A DNA stretch of 64,000 bases from Inia geoffrensis (taxonomy: Eukaryota > Chordata > Mammalia > Artiodactyla > Iniidae), in assembly GCA_036417435.1 (NCBI GenBank), contig CM070904.1, positions 60,334,408-60,398,407 on the forward strand, in the 5' to 3' direction. The translations under genes and the position numbers were made by a program. The notes below the pieces were generated by a model. The model made no database searches. It was not told the DNA's origin and saw only the letters and a list, made by a program, of their open reading frames with translations. Positions 49,470-63,189 of the stretch are shown here, one piece after another. The first letter of the stretch is position 1, and each line of letters begins with the position of its first letter.

Positions 49470-49605
49470 ATGACTTCTTAGAGCTGAGGTGATTTTAGCA
49501 ATTATTTAATTCAAACACCTCATTTTACAATTGGGGAGGGAAAATCCTGCAGAGCCTACATATCTTGCCCAAGGTCATCCACCTTGTTACGGCCTCCTAG
49601 TTTGG
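49470..49605 (-). mobile_element. MIR3-like fragment
   Basis: AATTCAAACACCTCATTTTA, CAATTGGGGAGGGAAAATCC and TCTTGCCCAAGGTCATCCAC match the antisense MIR-type pattern. Confidence 0.5.
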
Positions 49606-49644
49606 CATATTTTCCTCTATATCTCAACATCAAAGTACAGTTGT

Positions 49645-50960
49645 ATTCCGCTCATTCATTAAATTCACTCACTCAAACAATATTCATTGAGTGCCTTGTG
49701 TCAGGCACGGGAGATAAAACAATGAAGAAAATGGACAAATCCCCCCTTTTTACAGGGCTTACATTCTAGAAGAGAAAGAGAAGATGGTCAATAAATAAAT
49801 AAAGATATGTCAGAGGAACGATAAATGCCAAGAAAAAAATAAAGTAGGGTAAATGGACAGAGTGACAAGGAAGGAGGATGCTATTTTAAGTTTGGTAGTC
49901 AAGGATAGACATTCTCTCTGATGACATTTGAGCGTGACCCTGAATGGAGTGAGAGAGTGAGTTGTACAGACATCTGGGGGAGGACTCTTCCAGGCAGAAG
50001 GAACAGCCAGTGCAAAAGGCTAAGGGGACATGTGCTAGGGTGTTCGAGGAGGAAGAAATAGGCTGTGATGGCTGGAGCAGGAGGAGCGATGGCGGAAGTG
50101 ACAGGATATGAGATCCAAGAGATATTGAGCGTAATGCAGGGAATGACATAATCTGACATACCTTTTAAAAGCATCACTCTGCCTGTTGCGTGGGAAATCG
50201 ATGGAGGTGGAGGGAGGGAAGAGAAAGAGAGGAGGCAGAGAAATGAATTAGAAGAGTAAGAGGTTTATAATAGTTCTGATTTGGAAGGCAGAGCCTTCTA
50301 TTCATGACAGTAGGTAAGGGTGTGAGTATAGGGTGTGAGGGGGGAAAACAAGAGTCAAAATATCAAGGTTTTTGGCCTGAGCACTGGGAGAATAGGATTC
50401 CATTTGCTGAGAAAAGGAATATGGTGGTAAGAGTGGGTTTGGAGAGAAAAATGAGATTATACTTGGGTCAAATTAGATTTGAGGCAGTGGGATGTGTGAG
50501 TTTGCAGTTCAAGAGAGAAATCTAGACCAGAGATATTAATTGGTAATTTGAGTTGGCATATAAATGGCATATGAAGTATACTGGATTGGTTGAGATCCCT
50601 TAGAAAGTACACATACTTAGAGCACCGAGGCCCCAGGGAACTCCAAGACTTAGAACGATGAGGAGGATCCATCCAAGTTTATGGAGAAAGAGAACCCAGT
50701 GAGATAAAAGAACAGAGGATGGCTTCCTAGAAGCTAAATATCAAGTTTTCCAAAGAGGAGGCAGTGATCACTTCCACCTTAATAGTTCAAGTAAAGTGAG
50801 GACTGAGAACAGACCCCTGGAATTAGCAACATGGAGATCACTGATGACCTTGACAAACACAGCGTTGCTGGAGTGGAGGGACAAAATGGCTCAAGGGACA
50901 GTGGATGGGATGAAGCGAGGACAGTGTGTACAGGCTACAGGATGGTGAGATTTTTCTTAA
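49645..50960 (-). mobile_element. Long L2 LINE with degraded reverse-transcriptase region
   Basis: Minus-strand L2 of about 1.3 kb. The left edge is the L2 3' tail read antisense (CATTGAGTGCCTTGTGTCAG). The right part, on the minus strand, corresponds to the end of the reverse-transcriptase domain: decayed GVPWG and, at about 50542-50580, HLYANSNYQLIS where L2 enzymes carry the catalytic YADD box. Many stops and shifts. A long-dead copy. Confidence 0.85.
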
Positions 50961-51739
50961 CGGGGGAGGCATGAGGTCAAGGGAGAGTGTGTTTCTAAAT
51001 ACAAGCGAGAATGGTATATTTATAGGTTAATAGGAAAGATCTAGAATAAAAGGGGGAAGTGGTGGTGGGAGAGAGATTTGGATGACCTTGCGTAGGAGAG
51101 AGGGAATAGGATTCTGTGCATAAGTGAAGGGGCTGGCCATAGACAGGAGTACAGATACTTAATGCACTGTGAAAGGAGGGAAGGTAGGGAGTGGGTACAG
51201 ATTCTGATAGGTTGGTAGATGCAATGTTGGAAGCCTGTGGAAATTTTCTTCTTGTGAAATAAGATATTGAGAGGTAAAAAAAAAAAATCACAATCAAAAT
51301 CGTTAATATTTTCTTCAGTCAACTTAACAAAAGAGCAACACCAAGGAGGCAATGAAGCTGTTTTATTTGTTTTGTTTTGTTTTTTAACCTGCTCATAACA
51401 CATGTCTTATACTTGACACTTCAACTGTGATCAAACCATAATGGTCTGGCTTCTTGTAAAGTGTTTGGCTATAGTGGTTCATTAACCCAAGGAGAGAAAT
51501 CCTGAGAGAATATTAATAAGACAGGCTGCATGTACCTGTAAAACGTGAAAGAAATACTCCTAGTAAGCAGACTACTAAAGAGGTTTTAAATTATCAATTA
51601 CCTATCAATTTAACAGTTCTGAATACACTAGGACAGGATCAAAGCCATGAAAATTACCCTAAAGCAAACAGTTTGAAACCAAGTTTTCTCAAAATTGATT
51701 AATCACAAAATTAATAGCAAACAGCAATCACAGTGATGG

Positions 51740-51990
51740 GCAGCACAGCATAGTGTTTAAAATCATGAACGATGGAGTTAGACCTCCTGGGTTCAAATCC
51801 TAATTGCACTGCTTAATGGCTATGTGACTTTGGGGAAATTATATTCCCTCTATGTGTCTCTGTTTCCTCATTCATAAAATGAAGATCATATTAGTATCCA
51901 CCCCTTAGCGTTATTAAGAAGATTAAATGAACATAGAACTGTGCCTTGCACATAGCAAGCGTTGTATAGGTGTCTTGTTAATTAAATCAT
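51740..51990 (+). mobile_element. MIR SINE, near full length
   Basis: GCACAGCATAGTGTTTAAAA head, CTCCTGGGTTCAAATCCTAA (B-box-like), GGCTATGTGACTTTGGGG core, TTCATAAAATGAAGATCAT and CCTTGCACATAGCAAGCGTT tail appear in the expected order. It is the best-preserved MIR in the window. Confidence 0.9.
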
Positions 51991-54024
51991 ATCACTGTGA
52001 ATAATCAAGCCCTAGCCAGAAAATGCAGCCAAAAATTGACACCTGGAGTTAATTTTTAAGACTTTTAAAACTGCCTACTGGGAAATCTTTTACAGAAAAA
52101 CAAATACATCTGTCTCTTGATCATCTAGGGTATTTTTTTCCCTCCATCTGACTTTTTCTTAAAATTGTGTCCTGACAAAGAGTAGGAAGATTCCATAATT
52201 TCCACTTTTAAAAAAGAAGTTCTAATGGAAATCTTCACTTTTAAAAGACATGGAAACCAGAAAAGTGAGCCTCTTGGATTACCATCCTACTTTTCTGTCA
52301 CCTACTGACTCATATACTGAGAGCTGACCCTACATTTAGACTCATATTAGAAGGTCATAATCAGTTAATAAGCTATGTTAATGTTCATTTCTAAATTTTA
52401 ATGACAAAATAAGGAACATTATGAATATTTTTTAATTATATGATCCTTGATTTATTTTCTTTTCTCCCATACCGCATTCATTTCTTTACTCACACAATAT
52501 CATTCAGAGGACTGGTTAAATACTCAGAAGTTTATTTTGGAGTCATTTCTACATAAAATACACGTTAACTATCTTTTCTTTTTGACCATTGTAATATCCT
52601 GATAGTTAATTTACCTACTAGGTTTTATGGCGCCAATATTTTGGGTATTTCATCAGATTTTCAAATAAAAGTACCAAAAATTAAAAGAAAAACACCTGCT
52701 CAAACTTTGACTGCAAGATCACATTTCTAGGAGTTAGTAACTGAGAGCACCACAAAACCGAAGGTGGGAAGGAGTTCAACAGATTGGTCCTCAGCCAGAT
52801 GGGGCTACTTTAGCTCTAGCTGCAGGTGGTCCCTATGCAGAGATGCTTGCAGTTAGAGATCTGGGTGGGCGGATTTTAGAGCAGAGGTCAAACTGGCGTT
52901 CAGAGAGGTTCAAAGACATGTTTTTAGGGTCGAAAGAGTCTATGAGAGTTTTTATATTCCATATTCTCCATTTTATAAAAATGTAAAAAAGTGTTGTAAA
53001 CCAATTTGAGATCATCTGAATGTCACTGCATGACTGAGTGCTGCCACAGTGTTTTTTGTTTGTGTTCACAATTCAGTTGGTCCCCAGTGGTACATTACAT
53101 AAACTGACGGTATATCTTAAGTCATTTTAGTCTAAGTGGGATCCAGTTAGACCAATCAGTCTTTCTCTCTCCCTCTCCCTCCCTCTGCTCCCCAGAGCAT
53201 TTGGTTCCCCAAGAACCAAATGGGCTTTTGTGGATTTTATGGGATTCACCTTGCTAGAAAAAAGCCAATAAACACAGGTCTTTTTGAGATGAACCCTTCT
53301 CTCTCTTGGCCTCCTGCTGATGTGGCTGTGAGAAATTGCCCTTAGACTTCTCTGAGGCTCTCTAGTTTGAGAATATCTATGAGAAACACCCCTTATCTCT
53401 TGGAAGTGTTGCTTATATGAATGGATACACTGACCCTTTGATCCTTTCGAGGCTATAACAAAGGGTTGTACATTCACACTTTCAGTCTTTTCCCTATGCC
53501 ATGCTGTTGGAAATAAACTCTTAACTCTAGAGTGTTTTGCCATTAGGATAGATGGAGAGTTTCCCAAAGCATCAAGTCCTGGTTCCTTTTAGTTTAACAC
53601 TTCCTCCCTCAATTTATCTCTCTCCTTTTTACTATAAGTAGCAAAAAAAAAAAAAAAAAAGAAACCCAAAAAACAAAACCAGGTGGCATCTTCAACACCT
53701 TGGAAATCTTCTTAGTTCATTACATATGAAGTTCATTATTTAGGAAGGTTTTCCATCTAACTGCAGGACAGAATTCCCTAGGCTTTATGCCACTGCATAA
53801 CAGTGATGCTCCTTTCTCCTGTTTCCAATATGTTCATCGCTTCCTTCTGAACCCTTATCAGCCACATCTTATCCATATTTCTACTAACGGTCTGTTCAAG
53901 GCATTCTAGTCTTTTTTCTATCATGCTCCTCAAAATTCTTCCAACTTCTCTCCACTTCCCAACTCCAAAAAGACTTTCACATTTTTATGTATTTGTTATA
54001 GTAGCATTTCACATCCAGATACCA
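51991..54024. other. No recognised feature
   Basis: Includes a CT-rich tract at 53160-53195. The 146-codon minus-strand frame at 53127..53567 has an Arg/Glu repeat produced by that tract and no recognised domain. Confidence 0.45.
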
Positions 54025-54665
54025 AAATCTGTATTGATTTTTTAAATTGCTGTGTAACAAACTACCACAAATTTAGCAACTTAAAGCAATACTCACTTAT
54101 TAGCTCAGAATCCTATAAGTCAGAGGTTCAGAAAGGCATGGCTAGGCTCTCTGCTCATGACATCACAAGCCTAAAATCAAGGTGTTGCCAAAACTGATTT
54201 CTCATCTGGAAGCTTTAGAGAAAAATTTGCTTCCAAGCTCATTCTTTTTTTTTTTTTTTTTTGTCAAAATTCAGTTTGTTACAATTATAGGACTATAGGT
54301 TACAGGGTCCTATTTCCTTTCTGGCTGTCAGCTAGGGCCACTCTTATCTCCTAGGGGCCACCCACATTCCTTGCCATGTGATCTCCTCCATCTCCAAGCC
54401 AACAATGGTGGGTCAAGTCCCTTTTATACTTTAAATCTCTGGCTACCCATCCTGTGACCAGCCAGAGAAACCTCTCTGCTTTTAAAGGGCTCATGTGACT
54501 AGGTCAAGTCCACCCAAATAATCTCCCTTTCTCAACGTTGTCTGTGCCATATAATATAACCTAATTAGGTATTTACAGTACTGGCAATTATACAGGTATG
54601 TATCCCAGGGCAGCAGAAAGTCTCGGGGCCCATCTTAGAAGCCTGTTCGTCACGGGGCTATTCAT
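54025..54665. mobile_element. Possible ancient repeat, class unresolved
   Basis: TTGCTGTGTAACAAACTACC, TTTAGCAACTTAAAGCAATA, CATGTGATCTCCTCCATCTC and CCTGTTCGTCACGGGG are characteristic phrases of an old mammalian dispersed repeat (start with CTGTGTAACAAAC and a CATGTGACTAGGTCAAGTCC segment). A T-run at 54246-54262 interrupts it. Confidence 0.5.
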
Positions 54666-56889
54666 TGGCCCCTTTAAGTCCCAACAATCTTGAAGAAGCA
54701 GAGTTTAAAACCTGGGAATTTTTTTTTATCATTCTCTGTGTCCACCTTTTTTTCTACTCTTGGCCCTTTAGATCAGTATATTATTAGGTTGATAAACACT
54801 GGAGAAGAGATTTCATAATATCATGATGAATTACTTTCATAAGAACCCATAAATCCCCACATAGAGAGAATGGCTTTGATCTGAATGTACCCTGGATTCC
54901 CTCCTAAGCACAGAGTTTCTTGAACCTTCTGAGAAGTAGTACTGTTCCACCCCTTTCGCTTGCATTTTGATTAAGATAGCCTCCCCTCTTTTGTTTTAGA
55001 TTCTTTCCTCTCTTCCCTGGTTATCTGTCAGATGAATATAATTCTGAGTGTTTGCCAGGTCACCTGAGGACAAGGGGAAGCACCCAAGTGCCAAGGTTCT
55101 ACTGAAGACTGGGTCTATTGGTATTTACTGGTGCAATGTCACTTGAGGCTCCCCAGAAACATCTCTAAGGTAAGGCTGAAGGTCACATGGCTGGTGGAGT
55201 TATTCTGACTTTTCTGACTATGTTCCCCACCCCTCAGTTGTGCAATATGAGTGGTTTCAATGCTGGATTCTGAGTTGGTGAAAATTGGGAGGGAACTGTG
55301 ACACGATAAATCAAGGAAGGGATATGTCTCCTTTTTCTGTGAGCCTTGCTTAAAATCTCCATTTTGGGAGCAAGGCTGAAAATATCCTCGCCTTGGATCC
55401 CATAGAATGCCAAGCATCATGCAGCAACAAAACCTCCTAAAATGCCGTGATGCAGAGCAATTTTTTTGTTATTCAAGCCATCCAAAGAGCCACACCTAGT
55501 AAAAGGGTGGTTCTGGGACCAATATTACATACCAGGCATTTTGAGGTTCATCTAGCATGGTAGTCTTGTTTCTTACAATAGCTCCTAGGGATAGTTTATG
55601 GAAAGGCATTATCTCTTGATTTTACCATGACAATTGCAAAAGTGGAGAGATGCTTCTGAAATATTATCATTGTCACCTAACAGCTTATGAATCAAAACTT
55701 TCCTTGAGTCTTGAGATAAAACTATGAAAACTGAATATTATGTTAAGCTAGAGTTTTAAAGCACAAAAGAAAAAAGTGATCTAATAAATGTACATTTGCA
55801 AGGAGCTGGGCACCTACTAGGATAAACTTTGCCACTGGATACAAATTATGTTATTCCCACAAGAAGAAAATATTATTTCCTAAAAGACAAATCAGTGGGA
55901 AGAAGAATTAGGACAAAGCTGATCTCTTGTTCAGAAATCCTAATGTGGGGTTTTACGCATGGCATAGTTTCTCTACCTCTATTGCTGCTCTCTTACGAGA
56001 AGAGACAGTCAGGCAAGTGAAACAGTAGATGGAGAGAGACAGAACACCAGGTAATAAAGCAACCAGTCTCAAGTCAGCCGGAAGCTGCCTGTAGGGGGTT
56101 TTCTGCCAAGCTTCTATTAAGCACCTAAGAACTAAAATTTGTCTCCAACACGTAAAATAGTTAAAACAAAGGGAATCTAGATTTGCGTTTAGTATACATA
56201 AAGGTAGTCAGAACTTTGGTCAGTATGTCTGAGTTGACATAGAAATCTTTTTTCCCTCTTTAAACACAGAAATTTTGGACAAACTATACCACAACTACAC
56301 ACACACATACCCAGTGTCCCAGTGCTGAAAATAAAGATGGAACTCAAAGTCAAAGCAGTAAGAAGGAGCCAAAGTCAAATGACTCCTGGGGAGAACTGGA
56401 CCTGAGATACGTCTGAGGAGCTGGTGGCCAGGCCTTCAGTGTTAGTTGTGGGACCTGTGCACATGGGTGCAGGAACCAAGCTACCTACGAAGAGCAAGAA
56501 ATCATGTAGGACTTGTCCATACACACAAGGGAAACTAGCTACACCATGACCACTCCCCAGGAGAGTGACAAAGCAGCTAACTTTCTGCTTGGGACCAGAG
56601 GAAGAAAAGGGCCAAGTGCAGAACCCCAGTGCTGTGCATGAGTGCTAAGTCAGCACCCACTCCCAGCTCACAGCATGGGTCCCAAGTCTCAAAGTTAATA
56701 TACAAACTGGTCCTGGGCCAGTAAAATGCATAGGGTCCTTAGCAGAGGCAAACATAAAAGCTCTCTGTAGAGATGTTCTCACTACCAGGTCATAGTTCAT
56801 AAAGGAAAGCACAGTTCACAAAGAAAACGTTTAAGAACTTCGATTATTTGATCATTTGAAATTTCCGTGGAACTATAGACACTGAGGCA
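54666..56889. other. No recognised feature
   Basis: Ordinary intron-like sequence; no repeat, exon or RNA gene identified. Confidence 0.45.
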
Positions 56890-57790
56890 AATTTAAAGGC
56901 AAATGACCAATGAAAGAAAATATTTGCAACTCATGTAACTGATAAAAAGAAATAATATTCAGAATTTATAAAGAACATCTATAGATTAAATAAAGAAAAA
57001 ATAGACAATGGACAAGAAGCATGAATAAGCAATTCAGAGAGGAAGAAAACTGCCCAATAAACACGAGATCTCCAATCTCACAAGTGACCAGGAGAATCCA
57101 ATTTAAAACATTGAGATACTGTTCCCATTTAGCATATTGGCAAAAGTCAAAAAGAATAGTTTTAATGTCTTATAAAGTAAAAAAAAAAAAAGTCTTATAT
57201 AAAGTTGAAAACATACACATCCTGCAACATAGTGATTCCCACCCCAGGTACACCCTAGAGAAAGCTGTGCATACATGCCCTGGTCAATATGTACGAAGTG
57301 GCTGCTGCAGCACACTTCAAGAACAGAACTTAAGAAACTTAAATGTTATTCACTAAATGAAGGGATAAATGGTATCCTAGTTCTACAGTGGAACACTATA
57401 TAGCCATTAAAAGAATAAACTAGCTCTCTGTGTATTAACATGGCTATATCTCAAAATGTAAGGGTAAATGGAGAAGTACATGCTGCAGAATAATAGTGTG
57501 GTAATATTCATGAGAGAAGTAAGAGAAATGAAATACATATTAAAATATGTTAAAAGCAATAGATAGCCTGAAAGATAGCAGTACAATTCATGATGGAGAT
57601 TGCCTTTGGTGTGGAAAGAAGGCAAATGGTACTGAGTTAAGTCCTCAGAAGAAGACTTCAACTTTATCTATAAAATAAAATAAACCTGAAACAGAATGAA
57701 AACGTCAACAGTTTCAATGCTAGGTGATGAGTATTAATGTATTTATTACATCAATCTCTGTATTTTAAACTTTTTTTCTAAATGTAAGAA
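56890..57790 (+). mobile_element. Ancient L1, end of ORF2 and 3' UTR
   Basis: About 900 bases resembling the end of a mammalian L1 ORF2: AAATGACCAATGAAAGAAAA, ACAATGGACAAGAAGCATGA, CCAATCTCACAAGTGACCAG, then a 3' UTR with GGAACACTATATAGCC. All frames are interrupted; an internal A-run at 57179-57191 is a later expansion. Confidence 0.75.
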
Positions 57791-59120
57791 ATAATTTTTC
57801 AAAGAAAATAAATAAAATAAAACATATGCCTCGGGCCCATACACTTTCAAGAGATTGTTTTGAATTTGGCTTAGAGCTTAATTATTCCTTCCATCACTGT
57901 TTGTTTTGTTGTTGTTGTTTTGGTGTCAGGCCAAATTTCAAGTCAAATGTCAATAGCTTATCTGCAAGCTAATAAAGGTCTCTCTCTCATCTTTCAAAAC
58001 ACCTTTCTCTCATTTCCAGAAATCTAAGAGACTGAGGAGAAAACAGCAAGCAGTCTGTCTATCCATTCCTGTATAACCATGCCAATTCCCCAACTCAAAT
58101 TTAATTTAACAATGAAATGCACTTACTTCAATTCTCAATACTTGAGTTACTAATTTGTGTATTCTTTCACTGTCTTTGTAAGTTCCCAGAAAGCAGAACT
58201 GTATCTAAATCTCTTTATATGGCACTTAAAATGACACTATATGCAAACAAATGCTTAAAAATACATTACTTTTCATGATTATACTAATTCATAGAGAGGA
58301 AGGGCTATGAAAGGTGCCCAGGTAGATGACAAATCTCTAAGGATATGTAGTTTCATAATAGTTAATAATTGTTAAGTTTTCCCACAGAGATGTGTATAGT
58401 TCACCTATGTTATTTGAAACATGATTGATATTTATGAGTTTCTCTCTTGATAGGGACTTGATGAAACCACCCAACTTCCTTAGAAGTTAGACTGTAAATT
58501 ACGTCTTCTTTGTAGCTTACTTTGTCAAAAATCATATAACTTCTCTACGTGTTGTTTTTTACACATGCTGACTCTACACCAATTTGCTGATATAAGAGCA
58601 CAAAACAAGCAGGAATAATGGCAACTGAAGTATCAAGTGCAGAAATCTGACTTCTAGCTAAAAAACCATAGTGCCTTTTTTTTCCCCTCATGTTTAATTT
58701 TAAAGGGAAAACTTCTAGACAAGAGCTTCATAAACCTGGTTGACCACATAAAGTATCAATTGTGTTCACAAAAGCAAAAATTTACTCATCAAGGACTGTG
58801 AATTAGTCATTCTTAGCACTTTAAGCAATTCCAAAAGAAAACATTTTACATATCATGCAGATCAAGCCAATACAGGTGTACAGGTTAATGGGAGTTCCTT
58901 TCATTATGTTATGGAGTTGATCATAAATTGCCTTTTGTGAATCATTTCCACAGAAGTCATAAAATCTTAAAGAAAAATATTTTTTACTGTAAATTCTATC
59001 ACTTTTGTGGTGTGGAAAAACAAAATATCTAAACAAATATCCCATATATTTTTTTAAAAATCTCCTCTGAATATGTTTTACTTTCCACAGGTTGTCAGAA
59101 ATCATTTTAAAGCTGTTAAT
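57791..59120. other. Mostly unassigned
   Basis: A TTTTGTTGTTGTTGTTTTGG tract at 57904-57923 and a weak L2-like end at 58100; otherwise AT-rich intron. Confidence 0.45.
58100..58260 (+). mobile_element. L2-like 3' fragment
   Basis: CTTTCACTGTCTTTGTAAGT and AGAAAGCAGAACTGTATCTA resemble the L2 3' end; very diverged. Confidence 0.3.
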
Positions 59121-59130
59121 AAGTGTTTTG

Positions 59131-59261
59131 GGGAATTCCCAGGTGTCCAGTGGTTAGGACTCCGCGCTTCTACTGCAGAGGGCATGGGTTCAATCCCTGG
59201 TTGGGGAACTAAGATCCTGCAAGCTGCATGGCACAGCCAAAAAACAAAAATTAAAAAAAAA
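59131..59261 (+). mobile_element. CHR-type SINE, short tRNA-head form
   Basis: GGGAATTCCCAGGTGTCCAG head, GGTTCAATCCCTGGTTGGGG box-B-like segment and A-rich tail. Perfect 10-base duplication AAGTGTTTTG (59121..59130 and 59262..59271). It lies about 540 bases from the CCDC148 exon at 59801, antisense to the gene. Confidence 0.92.
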
Positions 59262-59782
59262 AAGTGTTTTGATTAATATTTTGAAGATTGGGAAACAAAT
59301 GTTCGTTCAAAAGTAGATGATGAATTTGTATCAATATGAAAAACCAAACAATCTAACACATAATAAACCAAGAAGTAAATTCTTTAAAGGGCCTTTTGGT
59401 ATTCTATGAATTGTACTGACCCCAGTATAATGTATTTTCCCAATAAGGACATCTTTTGATAGTCATTTGCTGTACTGCAGTCAACCAAAATGGTACCCCA
59501 GTACCTCTGGTTTTGCCATGTCCCTACTTAGTACACGATTTAACAACAATCACAAACCCTATCTTTTCTTTATCTACAGCATGTCTTCTAATCACATGTA
59601 CTTGTGCTTGTGAAGGTCAATAAAGTGGGTTCTCCTCCATGTCTTTGAAGCTCAAATATATTTAAGCAAGACTCCACTAGAACCTTATGAATCTTTCCAA
59701 GAGCTGCTTATGAGGATTCCATGCCAAACACCAAGGTCAATCAAATCTCAATCAGGCGATTGAACATTCATTCACACATTCA

Positions 59783-59986
<204 letters not shown>

Positions 59987-60144
59987 TCACAGATCACAAG
60001 GAGACTAGGTTCTGAATCAAGCAGATGTCAAAGATTTTCCAAGTACACATTAAAATTCTGTGTGCACGTGAGTGTGTGATGTATGTGTAAGATGTGTGTG
60101 TGTTAGTATTAAAAGGAGAAAGCAACTTTAAAATCACCTCATTC

Positions 60145-60345
60145 AGAGATTCTTCACTTGGATTCATGGAATGAAATCCTAAAGACTCCGTGAACTGACT
60201 TCAAAGGATCTGTGAATTCTCATAAGTAATATGTGAAAGTTTTGTGTTTTTGCACAGCTGTGATTTTCTGGAACAATAGTTCCAGCTTCTGGTCAACAGT
60301 TTTCGAATGGTCCTAATATCCTAAAACTTTTAAGAACTACTGATA
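60145..60345. mobile_element. hAT-like remnant
   Basis: AGATTCTTCACTTGGATTCA, GATCTGTGAATTCTCATAAG, CTAAAACTTTTAAGAACTAC resemble a hAT element with near-inverted ends (GAGATTCTTCACTTGG versus TTTTAAGAACTACTG). Confidence 0.5.
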
Positions 60346-60439
60346 TATTTCATCCTGATTTTTGTAAGTGAATAAAATGAGCCTGAATGAAGATGAAAAA
60401 AATGTTAAGACATTTAAAAGAACTTTCTGGGTACTGACA

Positions 60440-61010
60440 GGTGTTACTGGTAGAAGTATAATTGGCACAGCACTTCCAGAGGACACTGGGCAATATGTAA
60501 ATACATATCACAATAGAAAACATGCATAGTCTTTGACCCACAACCCCACTTTGGGGAAGTTATTCAAATAAGACAATCAACTGGACAAGTGCACAACAAT
60601 GTACCCATGAGGAATATTCACTGCAGTTCTGCTTAAACAGAAAAACTGGAAAGCGTCTAAGTGTCTGGCAACAAGAGATAGCTTAAATTAATTATGGTAT
60701 CGTCATACAATGACTGCCATTGAAAAAGGATCTATATTTCCATATTCATCAACATAGAAAATATCCACAACATATTATTAGATGCAAAAAAGCAGGTGCA
60801 AAACCACATTTATAGTATGATCTCATTAATATAAATTATCATCTACGTATCTACACATAGAAAGAGATTTGGAAGGAGGTTTACCAAAACAATAATAATT
60901 GTTATCTCTGAAAAGTAGCATTTATGGAATTTTAAAAATTTATCCTTAAGCCTTTCTATGCCAAGTGACATTTTTACAATAAACATGTATTATCTTTGTA
61001 AGCAGTAAAC
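60440..61010 (+). mobile_element. Ancient L1 3' fragment
   Basis: Decayed L1 end with GGAATATTCACTGCAGTTCT, ATTATGGTATCGTCATACAA, AAAAAGCAGGTGCAAAACC and TTTTTACAATAAACATGTAT. Same general type as the fragment at 47645..48035. Confidence 0.75.
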
Positions 61011-61479
61011 CAATGAAACTAACAAAATAAAAACAAACACATGTTCCATGTACACACTTAGCTAATGAAGCAGAGAGGAGGGAGATGGAGAGGTATGCAG
61101 AAATTTTTTTTGGAAAAGGAAGAAACTAGCATTCTCAGTTTAATACCTCTTTGCCTTACATATTTGATATAAGCATGACCCATTATGGTAATATATAAAG
61201 TGAAAATTGAATAAATAAAATATCAAAGAAGTATGATGAGCTTTAAAATGACTAAATAGTTAAGCTCTTTTTGCACTTTCATTATTCAAAGTTTATTTTC
61301 TAAAAATATATTTTGCTCTATTTATCAAAATAACCAAGGAAATTCAGACCCTTGATTTTCAAGCACACTTAGGTTTCCCCATCTACTGCTTATCTTGGCC
61401 GTATTTATCTTCTTGTTTTGAACCCTGTTCCTAGAATAAGATCATCTATGCCTTCTGTCCTGACCTCCTACTTCCCAAC

Positions 61480-61910
61480 TATTCCTTTCTGTACCCACCA
61501 CCCATCTGCAACATGCTATATCAACATCAAGTGTCCTGTCAAGCGTTGCCAGGGATCACTCTCCTGAATACCTAAAGGATAGTTTTCGGTCCCTCTTTCC
61601 TTAACCTCATGGTTGGTACTTAACCCTGTCAACCATCTCTTCATGTTTAAAACTCTTTCCTTCCTCCACTATAACACTGTTCTCCCCTGCTTCTCCACCA
61701 ATGAATACTGCCTTCTCTTCTTCCTGCTTCCTGTGTCTACCCTATACCCCCAACTCTACTGCTATCCTTTATCAACCTCAGCCTCTCTCTGTTCGTTATC
61801 TGATGTGCTCATCCTCTCCTATGAGTTAACCTATCACTTCTGTTGGTCTGACTCTAAAATGTACAATAGCAACTCTGCATTTTTGTCTGCAATCCCATCC
61901 TAACAAATGC
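61480..61910 (+). mobile_element. L2 LINE, decayed reverse-transcriptase region
   Basis: Plus strand. ACCCTGTCAACCATCTCTTC and AAACTCTTTCCTTCCTCCAC correspond to the L2 region encoding the FDTVDH-type motif and following residues; here the frame reads LNPVNHLFMFKTLS. The catalytic site region further on is not recognisable. Confidence 0.6.
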
Positions 61911-62429
61911 TTAAAGACTTTGCTGTATGTATGTGCACCCAAAACACAAAATTAAACTCAACTTCTTTAACTTTGCCATAGCTTCACACCAAGCCCTGTG
62001 CATCTGCCTCTTCTTTCAAACAATCTTGTTTGTTCTGTGAAACCACAAGTGTCTCTGTAGTTTCCATTTTTATTACTATGTACATCTATCAACATGACTA
62101 ATTCTTTACATTTTACCTATTACTTGAACAATCTTATATTTCTTAAGCTCAGATGAGCTTTTATTTATAACAAATCAATTTCTAGGCTACTGAATTTCCC
62201 TAAGCCACTTTGCTGTAATTTCCTAGTCCACCCAAAGTCTATGTGCCAAATGTATTTAGAACAATACCAGAAAGCTCATGGGGTGATGTCAATTTCTCCA
62301 AATATGACCTAAATAATTTAGCTTTCTCACTTCCAACCAATGCCCTACTTTAACCTAGCTAATGAGTAATCTCTAGGTAGGTTTTTTCCTGTGTCTTTCC
62401 TTATACCACCATTCTTGTTCTTAGCCTCA

Positions 62430-62740
62430 TGGCGTGACCCAAACTATTCCCCCACCTGAAATGCCCTCTGTTCCCCCCTATTTCATAAAGTGCTTCTTGG
62501 TCCACCACGTGTCTCACATTTTCCATGAAACATTCTCCAACCCACACTCATCTCTCTTTTATTTCACTTACCATATGATAACTGTTCTCTAATCATTTTG
62601 AGCATAATGTTTCTATTTTCATTTAGAGCAGAGTCCATGATATATACATATTTTGTTTTCCTCTTATACTGTCTAGCAGAGTGCTAGCACATCATAGGTG
62701 CTCAATTAGTACCTATTTAATTTACCAAAAAAACATTTTA
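62430..62740 (+). mobile_element. L2 LINE 3' end
   Basis: CCACCTGAAATGCCCTCTGT, CACCACGTGTCTCACATTTT, AGAGCAGAGTCCATGATATA and TAGCACATCATAGGTGCTCA form the ordered L2 3' end. Possibly the same insertion as 61480..61910. Confidence 0.7.
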
Positions 62741-63189
62741 AAGTGGACCAAATAAATAAAAATAAATGATAGCATGAGAATATACCATATTGCAACACAT
62801 AATGAAATAATGGATCCTCGTTCATGATCATCAATTGCTACTAAAAACTTCATTTTGACAGCTGATAGGAAACGTTATAATGGATGGATCAGGCTGACAA
62901 CTGTTGAAAATGCTGAATAATCTTAACATCACAGAGAAACAAGTAGCCATTTTGGCATCCTGGTATAAGTATACAACATTCTCCTGAACCATTCTTGCCA
63001 AAATATGAAAATGAATATGATCAAATCTCTAGACCTATCTATCAGTTTACAGAAAATTCAGTCAATGGAAAAACACATTAAAGAACACTATGGGAATACA
63101 ATCAGCAAAATTGAAATTTGAAAAACTTTCAAGGATTTAACAAATTACAAGGAAAAAAGAAGGAAGGGAAAATATGAGTTAAAAGAGAT

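Noticed and set aside
53127..53567. 146-codon minus-strand frame with RERERER
   Set aside because: The Arg/Glu repeat is simply the CT-rich tract at 53160-53195 translated; there is no splice context or known family.
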